Below, piece by piece: positions 17,232-26,969 of a stretch of 64,000 nt of DNA. How positions within the stretch are numbered: the stretch's first letter is position 1; each line of letters starts with the position of its first letter. Both the position numbers and the translations under genes were made by a program. Source of the DNA: Hymenobacter nitidus (GTDB taxonomy: Bacteria > Bacteroidota > Bacteroidia > Cytophagales > Hymenobacteraceae); NCBI RefSeq assembly GCF_020447315.1, contig NZ_JAJADQ010000005.1, positions 336,860-400,859 on the forward strand, in the 5' to 3' direction. The notes under the pieces are model-generated. The model did no database searches. It was not told the origin of the DNA and saw only the letters and a list, made by a program, of their open reading frames with translations.

Positions 17232-17246
17232 CCGATAACGATTGCA
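17232..17246 (-). promoter_or_regulatory. LacI-family-operator-like site upstream of susC
   Basis: Read on the minus strand, ATGCAATCGTTATCGG matches the LacI/CcpA-type pattern WTGNAANCGNWNNCW at all but the last base. It sits 123 bp before the susC ATG in a 340-bp gene-free stretch (17028-17368). A weak -7-like TACTTTGG is at 17331-17338. A sugar-responsive LacI regulator is plausible; none is encoded in the window. Confidence 0.35.
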
Positions 17247-17368
17247 TAAAATTATCCGGCCATATCCTGTCCTTTCTATCTGAATACCGCAACCTTAAGA
17301 GGAAGCAAGGCCGGCGCATTTGGCCGGCTCTACTTTGGCCATCAACTTTCCATCATACTTCCCACCTC

Positions 17369-20347
17369 ATGAAAAACTGGTTACTAGTGATTGTGCTGCT
17401 GCTCGGCTGGGCCGGGCACGCCAGCGCCCAGCAAACCCGCCAACTGACGGGACAAGTACTCGATGATGCCAACGGCCAGGGCTTGCCCGGGGTAACGGTG
17501 GTGGTGAAAGGCACGACCATCGGCACGGGTACCGACGGCAGCGGCAACTTTTCGCTGAGCCTACCTGAGGGCACCGAGCCCACGCTCGTCTTCAGCTACG
17601 TGGGCTACGTGGCCAGCACCGTGACGGCCGACAACTCCAACACCCTGAAAGTGCGCCTCAAAACCGACCAGAAGGCCCTGGATGAAGTGGTAGTAATCGG
17701 CTACGGCCAGGTGAAAAAGAGCGACGTGACCGGCTCCATCGTGTCGGTGAAAGAAGAAGACCTGAAAAAGATTCCGGCCGCCAACGTTATGGAAACCCTG
17801 CAGGGCCGCCTGCCCGGCGTGGATATTACCAGCGCCGGCGGCTCGGCCGGGGCAGCTGTGAACATCACCGTGCGCGGCAACCGCTCGATTCTGGCCAGCA
17901 ACGGGCCGCTGTTTATCGTGGATGGGGTGCAGTACAACTCTATTCAGGACATTAACCCCAACGACATTCAGAACATGGAAGTGCTGAAAGACGCGGCTTC
18001 CACGGCTATTTACGGGGCCCGGGGCGCCAATGGGGTTATCATCGTAACCACCAAAAAGGGCGCGTCGGGCAAAACGAAGGTTACGCTCAACTCCTACTAC
18101 GGCCGCACCGACGTGGCCTTTTACCCCAAGGTGAACAACGGCACCGAGTACGTGGCCCAGAAGCGCGAGGCCAACCGTACCACCGGCGCCTGGGCCAGTC
18201 CCGCCGACGACGCCAAGATATTTACGCCCAGTGAGCTGCAGGCCATTGCCAGCGGCACCTCCACCAACTGGGCCGATCTGCTCCTGCGCAACGGCGTGCA
18301 GCAGGAGCACCAGATCGGCATTTCGGGCGGCTCGGAGAAAACCAAGTTCTACCTCTCCGGCGACTACTACAACGAGCAGGGCCTGTTCCGCAACGACGAT
18401 CTGAACCGCTACTCCTTCCGTGTCAACCTCGACCAGGCCATCAACAGCAAGGTGAGCGTGGGGCTGCAAAACCAGCTGACCTACTACAACCTCGACGCGC
18501 GCCGCGACCCCACGAACATGGCCAACAAAATCAACCCGTTGAGCACGCCCTACGACGCCAACGGCAACTTCGTGAACTACCCCAACAACCAGGCATTTCT
18601 CAACCCTCTGGCCGACGAGCAGGCCGATACCTACGCCAACAACACCCGCCGCACCCGCACCTTCTCGACGGCCTACGTGAGCTACCAGATTCTGCCCAAC
18701 CTGAACCTGCGCTCCAACCTGGGCCTGACTTTGTCGAATGAGCGCAACGGCCTTTTTCAGGGGCAGTACTCCATCGACCGGAACGGGCAGGCAAACCAGG
18801 CGGCGTATGGCACCGGCTTCGAAACCAACTGGAGCTGGGAAAACATCCTGAACTACAACAAGACCTTCGGCGACCATTCCCTGAACGTGACCGGCGTAAC
18901 CTCGCTGCTGACCTTTAACCTGGAAAACTCGGTGGCCCAGGGCCGCGGCGTGCCCGTGCCCTACCAGCAGTTCTACGCCCTGGCCAACGCCTCGCAGCCC
19001 GTGCAGCCCTACACCAACCTGACCCGCAGCAAACTGATTTCGCTGACCGGCCGCGTGCAGTACGGCTTTAAGAGCCGCTACCTGCTGACCCTCACGGCCC
19101 GCGAGGATGCTTCCTCTAAGCTCTACACCGGCAACAAGGCCGCCTTCTTTCCCTCGGCCGCCGTGGCCTGGCGCATCGTGGATGAGAGCTTCATGCAGGA
19201 CTTCACCCCGGTAACTGACCTGAAGCTGCGCGTGAGCTACGGCCGGGCCGGCAACTACGACGTGGCGCCCTACTCGTCACAGAGCCTGCTGACGCGCATT
19301 CCCTTCAGCTTCGGCGAAACCGGCGCCGCGGGCTACGGCTTCGATAAGCGCGTGGGCAACACGGAGCTGGACTGGGAAATATCCTGGACCAAGAACGTGG
19401 GCCTGGACTTTGGCCTGTTCCAGAACCGCCTTACCGGCTCCCTGGACGTGTACGAAACCCTGACCAGCGACCTGCTGCTTGATAACAACCTGCCCTCGAC
19501 TACGGGCCGCGGCAACATCATCGAGAACATCGGCAAAACCCGCAACCGCGGCGTAGAGGTGGGCCTGAACGCCCTGGCCGTGGAAACCCCGGATTTTCGC
19601 TGGAACGTGGGCGCCACCTGGTTTAAGAACAACGAGGAGATTCTGGCGCTGGGCGGGGCCGACGACCTGCTGAACAACCGCTTCGTGGGCTACCCCGTGC
19701 GCGTGTTCTACGACTACGAGAAAATCGGCATCTGGCAGAGCAACGAGGTAGACGAGGCCAAAGCCTTCGGCCAGAAGCCCGGCCAGATTAAGGTGAAGGA
19801 TATTTCGGGCCCCAACGGCGTACCGGACGGCAAGATTACGGCCGCCCACGACCGGCGCGTGCTGGGTACGGCCGTGCCCAAGTGGAGCGGCAGCTTCAAC
19901 AGCGACATGAGCTACAAGGGCATCGACCTCTCGTTCCAGATCTTCGCCCGCATCGGCCAGATGATCAACTACGAGTACGCCCAGATCTTCGACCCCCAGG
20001 GCATCGAAAACAGCGGCGTGCACAACTACTGGACCCCCGAAAACCCCAGCAACGATTACCCCCGCCCCGACGCGGCTTTGTCGAAGTCGACGATGCAGAA
20101 CAGCCTGTTTGGCACCACGCTGCAGTACAAGGACGGCTCGTTTGCCAAGCTGCGCGGCGTAACGCTGGGCTACAACCTGCCCCAGGGCCTGCTGAGCAAG
20201 CTGGGCGTGGGCTCGGCCCGCATCTACGTGCAGGGTAAAAACCTGGTGACCCTGAGCAAAATCGACAACTACGACCCCGAGCGGGGCGGCCCCATCACCA
20301 CGCCCATTCCGCGGGTGGTGCTGGCCGGCATCAACCTGGGCTTTTAA
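17369..20347 (+). CDS. SusC/RagA-family TonB-dependent outer membrane transporter
   Basis: Imports glycans or peptides across the outer membrane with its SusD partner, powered by TonB. 992 aa. Signal peptide 1-20 (GHASA/QQ), then a carboxypeptidase-like regulatory domain (TGQVLDDANGQGLPGVTVVV, residues 25-105), then the SusC hallmark DEVVVIGYG at residue 105 and the plug (IPAANVMETLQGRLPGVDI, VRGNRSILASNGPLFIVDG, DAASTAIYGARGANGVI). The rest is the beta barrel, ending in a strand with terminal Phe (LAGINLGF). susD follows after 39 bp. The substrate is not given by sequence; the nearby GHL10 enzyme and DUF5009 protein suggest a glycan, perhaps amino-sugar based. Confidence 0.95.
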   Translation: MKNWLLVIVLLLGWAGHASAQQTRQLTGQVLDDANGQGLPGVTVVVKGTTIGTGTDGSGNFSLSLPEGTEPTLVFSYVGYVASTVTADNSNTLKVRLKTDQKALDEVVVIGYGQVKKSDVTGSIVSVKEEDLKKIPAANVMETLQGRLPGVDITSAGGSAGAAVNITVRGNRSILASNGPLFIVDGVQYNSIQDINPNDIQNMEVLKDAASTAIYGARGANGVIIVTTKKGASGKTKVTLNSYYGRTDVAFYPKVNNGTEYVAQKREANRTTGAWASPADDAKIFTPSELQAIASGTSTNWADLLLRNGVQQEHQIGISGGSEKTKFYLSGDYYNEQGLFRNDDLNRYSFRVNLDQAINSKVSVGLQNQLTYYNLDARRDPTNMANKINPLSTPYDANGNFVNYPNNQAFLNPLADEQADTYANNTRRTRTFSTAYVSYQILPNLNLRSNLGLTLSNERNGLFQGQYSIDRNGQANQAAYGTGFETNWSWENILNYNKTFGDHSLNVTGVTSLLTFNLENSVAQGRGVPVPYQQFYALANASQPVQPYTNLTRSKLISLTGRVQYGFKSRYLLTLTAREDASSKLYTGNKAAFFPSAAVAWRIVDESFMQDFTPVTDLKLRVSYGRAGNYDVAPYSSQSLLTRIPFSFGETGAAGYGFDKRVGNTELDWEISWTKNVGLDFGLFQNRLTGSLDVYETLTSDLLLDNNLPSTTGRGNIIENIGKTRNRGVEVGLNALAVETPDFRWNVGATWFKNNEEILALGGADDLLNNRFVGYPVRVFYDYEKIGIWQSNEVDEAKAFGQKPGQIKVKDISGPNGVPDGKITAAHDRRVLGTAVPKWSGSFNSDMSYKGIDLSFQIFARIGQMINYEYAQIFDPQGIENSGVHNYWTPENPSNDYPRPDAALSKSTMQNSLFGTTLQYKDGSFAKLRGVTLGYNLPQGLLSKLGVGSARIYVQGKNLVTLSKIDNYDPERGGPITTPIPRVVLAGINLGF

Positions 20348-20386
20348 GCCGCCGGGTCGCAGTTTTCCACCTCAAAGACACGCATC

Positions 20387-22045
20387 ATGAAATTCTCGAA
20401 GAAGATATATACGCTGCTGGCCGCCGCTGCCCTGGCCGGCCTGACGACCTCCTGCGAAAAGCAGCTGGAAGAATACAACCCCTCGGGCCTCACGCCCGAA
20501 GCCGTGTACACCACGCCGGCCGGGTTTGAAAACCTGGTCAACGCGGCTTATTCCTACAACCGCTGGTGGTACGGCAAGGAAGACGGCATCAGTATGTCGG
20601 AAATGGGTACCGACCTGTGGCTGCGCGGGGCCGGCGACGTAAACCCCGACCTGACCGACTACACCACGCTGCAGTCCAGCTCGCGGGCCGTGGAGTCGCT
20701 CTGGAGCAAGCTCTACATCGGCATCAACGTCTGCAACGCCGGCATTGCCCGCATCGGGCAGTCGGGCATGAGCGACGCGCTGAAAAAGACCCGGGAAGGG
20801 GAGCTGCGCTTCCTGCGGGCCTTTTATTACTGGCACATCGTGGAAAGCTGGGGCAACGTGCACTTCACCACCGAAGAAACCCTGGGCGCCGTGAAAACGG
20901 CCAACCTGACGCCAGCCGACACCTTCTACAAGCAGATTTTCGAGGACCTCGGCGTTGCCGTCGCCAACCTGCCCACCACCACCGCCGACTACGGCCGCGT
21001 GACCAAGCCGGCCGCCGAGGCGTTTCTGGCCAAGATGTACCTGACTCGCGGCGACAATCAGAAAGCCGCCGAGCTGTTCCAGAAAGTTATTACGGGCTAT
21101 GGCTTTTCGCTGCAGCAGAGCTACGCCAGCCTGTGGCAGATGAACAACCTGGAAAACAAGGAAATCGTGTGGGCCGTGAACTACTCCCGCGACCTGACCC
21201 TGAACGACCGGCTGGATACGGGCCTGTACCCGGACGGGCACTCGCGCGGGGGCAACAACGGCCACCTGCTCTGGCTGATGAAGTACGACGACCAGCCCGG
21301 TATGGTGCGCGACGTGGCCAACGGGCGGCCCTTCAACCGCTTCATGCCCACCAAATTCCTGCTCAACCTGTTCGACGAGACCAAGGACTCGCGCTACGCC
21401 GCCTCCTTCCGCACGGTGTGGCTGGCCAACACGGCCGTCACCACCGGCACGAAAACCCTGGCCGTCGGCGACACGGCCATTCTGGCCACTAAGAAGGTGG
21501 TTTCGACGGCCGTGCGCAACGCCAAGAAGTATCGCATCTACGACGTCAACGACATTTACAACGCCAACGGCACGGGCAAAAACCGCCTGCAGTACGTGTG
21601 CCTGCGCAAGTTTGAAGATCCTACCCGGCCCACCATTCAGGAGGAGCAAAGCAGCCGCGACGCCTACGTGATTCGCCTGGCCGACGTGTACCTGATGGCC
21701 GCCGAAGCCAACTTCAAGCTGGGCAAGACCGACGACGCCGTGAAGCAGATCAACGCGGTGCGGGAACGGGCCGCCCTGCCCGGCAAAGTGGCCGACATGC
21801 GCATCACGGCCGCCAACCTCTCGCTCGACTTTATCCTGGATGAGCGGGCCCGGGAGCTGGCCGGCGAGCAGCTGCGCTGGTTTGATTTGAAGCGCACCGG
21901 CAAGCTCATCGAGCGGGTGAAGGCCCACAATCCCGAGGCCGGTGCCAGCATTCTGCCCCACCACATCGTGCGGCCCATTCCGCAGCGCCAGCTCGATGCC
22001 GTGACCAACAAGAGCGAGTTTATCCAGAACCCCGTGTACCGGTAG
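20387..22045 (+). CDS. SusD/RagB-family nutrient-binding outer membrane lipoprotein
   Basis: 552 aa. Signal peptide with lipobox GLTTSC (Cys23) and mature start CEKQLEEYNP. The N-terminal SusD region shows YTTPAGFENLVNAAYSY and RFLRAFYYWHIVESWGNV; the C-terminal RagB part shows VIRLADVYLMAAEANFKLG, INAVRERAALPG, LDFILDERARELAGEQLRWFDLKRTG and IPQRQLDAV. It caps SusC on the cell surface and binds the substrate. It is the last gene of a two-gene operon closed by the terminator at 22062-22105. Confidence 0.95.
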   Translation: MKFSKKIYTLLAAAALAGLTTSCEKQLEEYNPSGLTPEAVYTTPAGFENLVNAAYSYNRWWYGKEDGISMSEMGTDLWLRGAGDVNPDLTDYTTLQSSSRAVESLWSKLYIGINVCNAGIARIGQSGMSDALKKTREGELRFLRAFYYWHIVESWGNVHFTTEETLGAVKTANLTPADTFYKQIFEDLGVAVANLPTTTADYGRVTKPAAEAFLAKMYLTRGDNQKAAELFQKVITGYGFSLQQSYASLWQMNNLENKEIVWAVNYSRDLTLNDRLDTGLYPDGHSRGGNNGHLLWLMKYDDQPGMVRDVANGRPFNRFMPTKFLLNLFDETKDSRYAASFRTVWLANTAVTTGTKTLAVGDTAILATKKVVSTAVRNAKKYRIYDVNDIYNANGTGKNRLQYVCLRKFEDPTRPTIQEEQSSRDAYVIRLADVYLMAAEANFKLGKTDDAVKQINAVRERAALPGKVADMRITAANLSLDFILDERARELAGEQLRWFDLKRTGKLIERVKAHNPEAGASILPHHIVRPIPQRQLDAVTNKSEFIQNPVYR

Positions 22046-22061
22046 GAGAGAGGCTTGCCCA

Positions 22062-22105
22062 CACAAAAAAGGCCCGCCCGGAGTTCCGGGCGGGCCTTTT
22101 TTGTG
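22062..22105. terminator. Bidirectional terminator after susD
   Basis: 20-bp perfect arms (22062-22081 and 22086-22105), core AAGGCCCGCCCGG / CCGGGCGGGCCTT, with A and T tracts on both sides. It also serves the convergent fur gene. Confidence 0.93.
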
Positions 22106-22182
22106 GTCTGACTGGCTGCGGGAATTTTACCCGTAGTGCGGTCCGCTCAAAAGAATGCTCATCACTTCACCATTTCACTAGT

Positions 22183-22611
22183 TCACTCCGCGTGGCATTG
22201 CTGGCATACCCCCGACATGAGGTAGTCGCGGTGGGTGGCCTGGAAGCCGCCGGGCAGCTGCACCACCGGAATGGCCACCTGGTTGAGGCAGTAGGTGTGC
22301 TGGCACACCGAGCACTTGAAGTGCACATGGTCGTCGGCATGGGCCTGCTCGGTGCAGGTGGCTGAGCAGGCCGCAAACCGGATAACGTCGGAGCTGTCGA
22401 GCACCCGGTGAATCACGCCCTTCTGCTCGAAGGTGCGCAGGGTGCGGTAGAGCGTAATCCGGTCGGTGCCGGCTTCCAGGGCCTGCTCAATATCATTGCT
22501 CGACAAGGCAAACGACTTGCTGAACAGCACCTCCAGCACGGCCCGCCGCATGGGCGTGTGGCGCAGGCCGTGGCGGGCAAGAGTCAGCGAAATGTGGTCG
22601 GTTGTTGCCAT
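22183..22611 (-). CDS. Fur-family metal-dependent repressor (Zur-like)
   Basis: 142 aa from the ATG at 22611. The winged helix is in the first 80 residues (LARHGLRHTPMRRAVLEVLF, SNDIEQALEAGTDRITLYRTLRTFEQKGVIHRV). The dimerisation part holds the metal sites: a Cys/His run CSATCTEQAHADDHVHF, then CSVC and CQQC near the end, fitting a structural zinc. It could be a zinc sensor, but Fur, Zur and PerR cannot be told apart reliably here. The frame extends to 22698; 22611 is preferred because of family length and a TACTTTTG box 8 bp upstream. Confidence 0.85.
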   Translation of the reverse strand: MATTDHISLTLARHGLRHTPMRRAVLEVLFSKSFALSSNDIEQALEAGTDRITLYRTLRTFEQKGVIHRVLDSSDVIRFAACSATCTEQAHADDHVHFKCSVCQHTYCLNQVAIPVVQLPGGFQATHRDYLMSGVCQQCHAE

Positions 22612-22619
22612 GATGGGTT

Positions 22620-22627
22620 CAAAAGTA
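22620..22627 (-). promoter_or_regulatory. -7 promoter box for the Fur-family gene (TACTTTTG)
   Basis: Exact TAnnTTTG on the minus strand, only 8 bp before the ATG at 22611, so the mRNA would have almost no leader. Confidence 0.5.
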
Positions 22628-22766
22628 CGAGGTTGGCGCCGAAGCTCAGCCGCGCCGCGGGCAAATGAAAAGCTAGCTACTAACAAGCCAGCCGCCAAAA
22701 AGTGCGCAAGGTGCTGGAAGCGGCAAATTTCACCATCTTGAGCACTGCTTTCTTCCCTTGCTGCCC

Positions 22767-23933
22767 ATGCCCGGTTCTCTGCCGACTGCCGTCTTCAGTA
22801 CTAGTCTGCCCACCACCCAGCCGGCCCCGCGCCTGGTGTCGCTGGACGTTTTTCGGGGCCTCACTGTTATGGCCATGCTGCTGGTCAACAACCCCGGCGA
22901 CTGGGGCCACATCTACGCCCCGCTGGCCCATGCCGAGTGGCACGGCTGCACCCCGGCCGACCTGATTTTTCCCTTCTTCCTGTTTATTGTGGGCGTTTCC
23001 ATCGTGTATGCCCTGGATTCGGCGCGGCGCACCCAGCCCCACGGGCCGCTGCTGCGGCGCATCGGCAGGCGGGCGGCGGTGCTGTTTGGGCTGGGCCTGT
23101 TTGCCTCGCTGTTTCTGTACTGGGAACTGGCCACGGTACGCATTCCGGGCGTGCTGGCCCGTATTGCGCTGGTGTTTCTGGGCTGCGGAATACTGTTTCT
23201 GAAAACCACCTGGCGGCAGCAGCTCGGGGTGCTGGCCGTGCTGCTGATTGGCTACAACCTCCTGCTGCAGCTGGTGCCCGTGCCCGGCGTTGGGGCGGCC
23301 AGCTTAGGGCCCGAAACCAACCTGGGCGCCTGGCTCGACCGGCTGCTGCTGGGTGAGGCGCACCTCTGGAAAATCAGTAAAACCTGGGACCCGGAAGGCA
23401 TACTGGGCACGCTGCCTGCCATTGGTACCGGCCTGCTGGGGCTGTTGGCCGGCCGCTGGCTGCGCTGCTCCGGCCCCGATGCCGCTACCAAGGTCGCCTG
23501 GCTGTTTGTGGCTTCGGGTGCGGCCCTGCTGCTGGGTCTCATCTGGAGCAGCTGGCTGCCGCTGAACAAAAGCCTGTGGACCAGCTCCTACGTGCTCTAC
23601 ACCGGCGGGCTGGCCGGCATGGGACTGGCCACGCTCTACTGGCTCTGCGACGTGCAAGGCTACCGGCGCGGCCTCAAGCCCTTCTTGGCCTACGGCGTCA
23701 ATGCCATTACCGTGTTTTTCCTGTCCAGCCTGCTGGCCCGGAGCCTGAACATGTGGCAGGTAGCCGGCCCCGGCGGCCCGGTCAGCATGAAGGACTTCCT
23801 CTACCAGACGCTGCTCGTGCCCGTTTTCCCCGATCCTTACCTGGCCTCCCTGGCCGGAGGCGTGGCCTGCGTCCTGATCTGGCTGGCGGTGCTCTGGATA
23901 ATGTACGAGCGGCGCATCATTATCAAAGTCTGA
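22767..23933 (+). CDS. DUF5009/NagX-like multi-pass membrane protein (HGSNAT family)
   Basis: 388 aa from the ATG at 22767 (the frame opens three codons earlier at a TTG). RLVSLDVFRGLTVMAMLLVNNPGDW is the family start, followed by HAEWHGCTPADLIFPFFLFIVGVS and about ten hydrophobic segments; YGVNAITVFFLSSLLA lies near the C-terminus. The family is related to heparan-alpha-glucosaminide N-acetyltransferase and to NagX; some members act in amino-sugar acetylation or uptake. It stands downstream of SusCD and upstream of a NagZ-type enzyme. Located in the inner membrane. Its exact role, transport or acyl transfer, is not decided by sequence. Confidence 0.8.
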   Translation: MPGSLPTAVFSTSLPTTQPAPRLVSLDVFRGLTVMAMLLVNNPGDWGHIYAPLAHAEWHGCTPADLIFPFFLFIVGVSIVYALDSARRTQPHGPLLRRIGRRAAVLFGLGLFASLFLYWELATVRIPGVLARIALVFLGCGILFLKTTWRQQLGVLAVLLIGYNLLLQLVPVPGVGAASLGPETNLGAWLDRLLLGEAHLWKISKTWDPEGILGTLPAIGTGLLGLLAGRWLRCSGPDAATKVAWLFVASGAALLLGLIWSSWLPLNKSLWTSSYVLYTGGLAGMGLATLYWLCDVQGYRRGLKPFLAYGVNAITVFFLSSLLARSLNMWQVAGPGGPVSMKDFLYQTLLVPVFPDPYLASLAGGVACVLIWLAVLWIMYERRIIIKV

Positions 23934-24188
23934 GGTGGCTTGGGCACCGGGCAGAGCTACCGCGCCACATGGCCGGGCCGGCCGGAGAAACGGCCCGGGC
24001 GCCTACGGGAGGCGGCAGCCGGGGAGTAGCTATTCTGCGCTTAAGTGCTCATCTTAGAACGGTTTCGGAACGCGCGTACGGTGGCGTCGCGGCTAAAGCC
24101 CGCATTCCTGTTCGAGGGTGCTGCGCTACTCTGCATTGACTCCGAAATCACGGCTGAGTATTCACTATCCGCTTACTACCAGTTTATT

Positions 24189-24749
24189 ATGGCACGCGTT
24201 ACCGGAAACAGCCTGCTGCGCGGCATCAGCGGGAAGATAGGCAGCATCACCGTGCGACAGGTCGGCAACCAGACCATCGTATCGGCGGCGGAAGGGCAAA
24301 AGCGGGGCGCCGGTTCGCCGAAGCAGCAGGAGCAGCGCGGCCGCATGCACCTGGCCCGCCTCTATGCCCAGGCCCAGCTGCTGGACCCCGCCACGAAGGC
24401 CCTGTATGCCACTGGCATTACTACCCGCCTCAACAACGCCCGCCTGGTCGCTATTACCGACTTTATGAATGCCCCCGTAGTTACGGCCGTTGACCTGAGT
24501 GGATACCATGGCCAGGCCGGCGACTCTATCCGCATCCGGGCCACCGACGACTTTGCCGTAACGGCCGTGCTGGTTCGCCTCTACACGCCCCTGGGCAAGC
24601 TGGCCGCCGAGGCCGCCGCTACCTTGCAGCCCGATACCAGCTGGCTCTACCATACGCTCACGGCCGGCCCTTACCAGCCCGGCACCCGCATCGAGGTAGA
24701 AGCACAGGACCGGCCCGGCAACAAAACCCACTGGAGCTTTACCCTGTAG
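24189..24749 (+). CDS. Conserved hypothetical protein, DUF6266-like N-terminus
   Basis: 186 aa from the ATG at 24189 (MARVTGNSLLRGISGKIG). This N-terminal text, the GNQTIVSAA strand and the later ITDFMNAPVV ... VDLSGYHGQAGDSIRIRATDDFAVTAV pattern recall a family of small Bacteroidota proteins of unknown function. The C-terminal half looks like an immunoglobulin-type beta sandwich (ATDDFAVTAVLVRLYTPLG, IEVEAQDRPGN). No signal peptide or catalytic site. The open frame reaches 24045, but the extra 48 residues look non-coding. Function unknown. Confidence 0.65.
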   Translation: MARVTGNSLLRGISGKIGSITVRQVGNQTIVSAAEGQKRGAGSPKQQEQRGRMHLARLYAQAQLLDPATKALYATGITTRLNNARLVAITDFMNAPVVTAVDLSGYHGQAGDSIRIRATDDFAVTAVLVRLYTPLGKLAAEAAATLQPDTSWLYHTLTAGPYQPGTRIEVEAQDRPGNKTHWSFTL

Positions 24750-24844
24750 CCGCCGCCAGCCTCCACTGGCTACCTTCGCACAGGCGGCCTCTGGGTTTCG
24801 TTCAACTTTAGAAGCCGGCCGGCCTAAGCCTTACTGCCTTAAAG

Positions 24845-24888
24845 CCTAGAGCGAGCCTAGAAGCACCCTAGGAGCACCCTAGAGGCAG
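24845..24888. repeat. Four tandem 11-bp repeats (CCTAGrrGCAs)
   Basis: CCTAGAGCGAG, CCTAGAAGCAC, CCTAGGAGCAC and CCTAGAGGCAG follow one another at 24845, 24856, 24867 and 24878. The 11-bp period is about one helical turn and is not a multiple of three, so it is not coding. It lies in a 368-bp gene-free stretch between two convergent genes. Confidence 0.7.
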
Positions 24889-24981
24889 CTTATACGAAAT
24901 ATCCAACTTGTCTGAGTAGCCCGGTGCATCTGGGACGCAGCGTAACGAAGAACCTTCCCCACCGGAGTAGGAGGGGCTGGT

Positions 24982-25027
24982 AACCGGAAAGTCCTTCCCC
25001 GCACGTGTAGGGAAGGACTTTCCGGTT
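24982..25027. terminator. 18-bp perfect hairpin between convergent genes
   Basis: Arms 24982-24999 and 25010-25027, core GGAAAGTCCTTCCC / GGGAAGGACTTTCC, loop 10 nt. There is no long T tract on either strand, so terminator function is likely but not certain. Confidence 0.55.
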
Positions 25028-25079
25028 AAACAGAGTGTCGTGCTGTGGCGAGGACGGATTCGCTATGCTGTCCTGCAGG

Positions 25080-25103
25080 TTGCTTCGGCGTACGCCGAAG
25101 CAA
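25080..25103. repeat. 24-bp perfect palindrome
   Basis: Perfect palindrome with centre GGCGTACGCC, beginning TTGCTTC and ending GAAGCAA, 15 bp past the acyl-CoA ligase stop. It could be a transcript-end hairpin or a protein-binding site. Confidence 0.55.
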
Positions 25104-25117
25104 GGACCGGTGGTTGG

Positions 25118-26752
25118 TTACTGCACCACGGGAAACTCGTAGCCGGCAAAGTCCTGGCGGAGCTTGGTCTTGAGCAGCTTGCCGGTGGCCGTATGAGGCA
25201 GTTGGTCCACAAACTCCACGGCGTCGGGTTTCCACCAGTGGGCTACTTTGCCCTCGAAGAAGTCCAGCAGCTCCTCTTTGCTGACGTCGGTTTCCGGCTT
25301 GCGCACCACCACCAGCAGGGGCCGCTCACTCCATTTGGGGTGGGGCAGGCCAATGACGGCGGCTTCGGCCACGCCGGGGTGAGCCACGGCCAGGTTTTCC
25401 AGGTCGATGGAGCTGATCCACTCCCCACCCGACTTAATAACGTCCTTGGAACGGTCGGTGATGTTCATGAAGCCGTCGGGGTCGATGGTGGCCACATCGC
25501 CGGTGCGGAACCAGCCGTCGGGGGTGAACTGCGTGCGGTTGTCGGACTGATAGTAGCCGCCCGCCACGAAGGGGCCGCGCACGAGCAGGTCGCCGAAGGC
25601 CAGGCCGTTGTGGGGCAGCTCCCGGCCCTCGTCGTCCACGATTTTCATGTCGATGCCGAAAATGCTGCGGCCCTGCTTGGTGCGGATGGCAAACTGCTCG
25701 TCGGCGCTCAGGCTGAGCTGGTTGCTTTTCGGGGTGTTCACCGTGCCTAGCGGGGAGGTTTCGCTCATACCCCAGGCGTGCCGGATAGTGACGCCCAGCT
25801 CCTCATCGAAGGCCTTGAGCAACGCCGGCGGGCAGGAAGCGCCGCCCACAATCATCTTGGTGAGGGTGCGGAAACGGGCTTTTTTCTCCCGCATGAAGGT
25901 CAGCAACCCAAACCAGATGGTGGGCACGCCGGCCGAGAAGGTCACGCCCTCATTCTCGAACAGCTCGTGCAGGCTGGCCGCATCCAGGCCGGGGCCGGGC
26001 AGCACCAGCTTGCAGCCAATCATGGGTGCCAGGTACGGGATGCCCCAGGCGTTGACGTGAAACATGGGCACTACGGGCAGAATCACGTCGCGGGCCGAGC
26101 AGTTGAAGCAGTCGGGCAAGGCCGCCGCGTAGCTGTGCAGCACGGTGCTGCGGTGGGAGTAGAGCACGCCCTTGGGCTGGTCGGTGGTGCCGGAGGTGTA
26201 GCAGAGCGAGGAGGCCGTGTTTTCGTCGAAAATAGGCCACTCGAACTCGGAGCTGTGGGCGGCCAGCAGGTCTTCGTAGCAGCGGATGTCGGGCAGGCTG
26301 CTCGGTTCGGGCATGTGGGCGCGGTCGGTCAGCAGTATCCAGCCTTCGACGTTGGGGCAGTGGGGAGCCAGCTTTTCCACCAGCGGCAGAAAGGTCAGGT
26401 CGAAGAAGATAAACCGGTCGGCGGCGTGGTTGATGATGTAGATGAGCTGCTCGGCAAACAGGCGCGGATTGATGGTATGGCACACCGCCCCGATGCCCGA
26501 CACGCCATAATACAGCTCGAAGTGGCGGTGGTTGTTCCAGGCCAGCGTCCCGATTCGGTCCCCGTTCTGCACGCCCAGCTCTAGCAGGGCATTGGCCAGC
26601 TGCTTGGCCCGCAGGTGGGCGGCGTGGTAGGTGTAGCGGTGGAAGCCGCCCTCGGTCAGGCGGGTCACGATTTCGGTATCGGCGTGCCACTTGGCCGCGT
26701 GCTGCAACAGCCCGGCGATGCGCAGGGGCTCGTTCATCATTAATCCGTGCAT
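25118..26752 (-). CDS. Long- or medium-chain fatty acid-CoA ligase (AMP-binding)
   Basis: Activates fatty acids to acyl-CoA through an acyl-adenylate. 544 aa. The N-terminus [10 protein letters not shown] resembles AlkK-type ligases. Residues 185-195 are the P-loop-like motif [11 protein letters not shown]; later come [12 protein letters not shown] (A5), [33 protein letters not shown] (A7-A8 with the catalytic hinge) and [14 protein letters not shown] with the A10 Lys. The chain ends soon after, as usual. No signal peptide; cytoplasmic or membrane-associated. No beta-oxidation genes lie nearby, so its pathway setting is not shown. Confidence 0.92.
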   Translation of the reverse strand: MHGLMMNEPLRIAGLLQHAAKWHADTEIVTRLTEGGFHRYTYHAAHLRAKQLANALLELGVQNGDRIGTLAWNNHRHFELYYGVSGIGAVCHTINPRLFAEQLIYIINHAADRFIFFDLTFLPLVEKLAPHCPNVEGWILLTDRAHMPEPSSLPDIRCYEDLLAAHSSEFEWPIFDENTASSLCYTSGTTDQPKGVLYSHRSTVLHSYAAALPDCFNCSARDVILPVVPMFHVNAWGIPYLAPMIGCKLVLPGPGLDAASLHELFENEGVTFSAGVPTIWFGLLTFMREKKARFRTLTKMIVGGASCPPALLKAFDEELGVTIRHAWGMSETSPLGTVNTPKSNQLSLSADEQFAIRTKQGRSIFGIDMKIVDDEGRELPHNGLAFGDLLVRGPFVAGGYYQSDNRTQFTPDGWFRTGDVATIDPDGFMNITDRSKDVIKSGGEWISSIDLENLAVAHPGVAEAAVIGLPHPKWSERPLLVVVRKPETDVSKEELLDFFEGKVAHWWKPDAVEFVDQLPHTATGKLLKTKLRQDFAGYEFPVVQ

Positions 26753-26881
26753 GCTTCTGGGGTGGGGTTTTAGGTCGGAGCTTTAAGCTACGGAATATAA
26801 CAAGCGGAAAGCTACCGGCGCGTAGGCTGGCCCAGCGGCCGGATAGTCCGCCGCGGCAATAGGCCGGGCGTTGTAAATTGA

Positions 26882-26914
26882 AAAGCCCCGACGTTGCGCT
26901 GACGTCAGGGCTTT
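26882..26914 (-). terminator. Terminator after the small lipoprotein gene
   Basis: 13-bp arms 26882-26894 and 26902-26914 with one mismatch (AAAGCCCCGACGT / ACGTCAGGGCTTT), ending in TTTTC on the minus strand. Confidence 0.75.
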
Positions 26915-26969
26915 CTGGGTAAAGATCATTCCGTACTGCGCAGCGGCCGGATAATTTTCCCGGGAAGGG

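Noticed and set aside
17561..18877. 438-codon minus-strand open frame inside susC
   Set aside because: Antisense of a well-recognised SusC gene; no signature.
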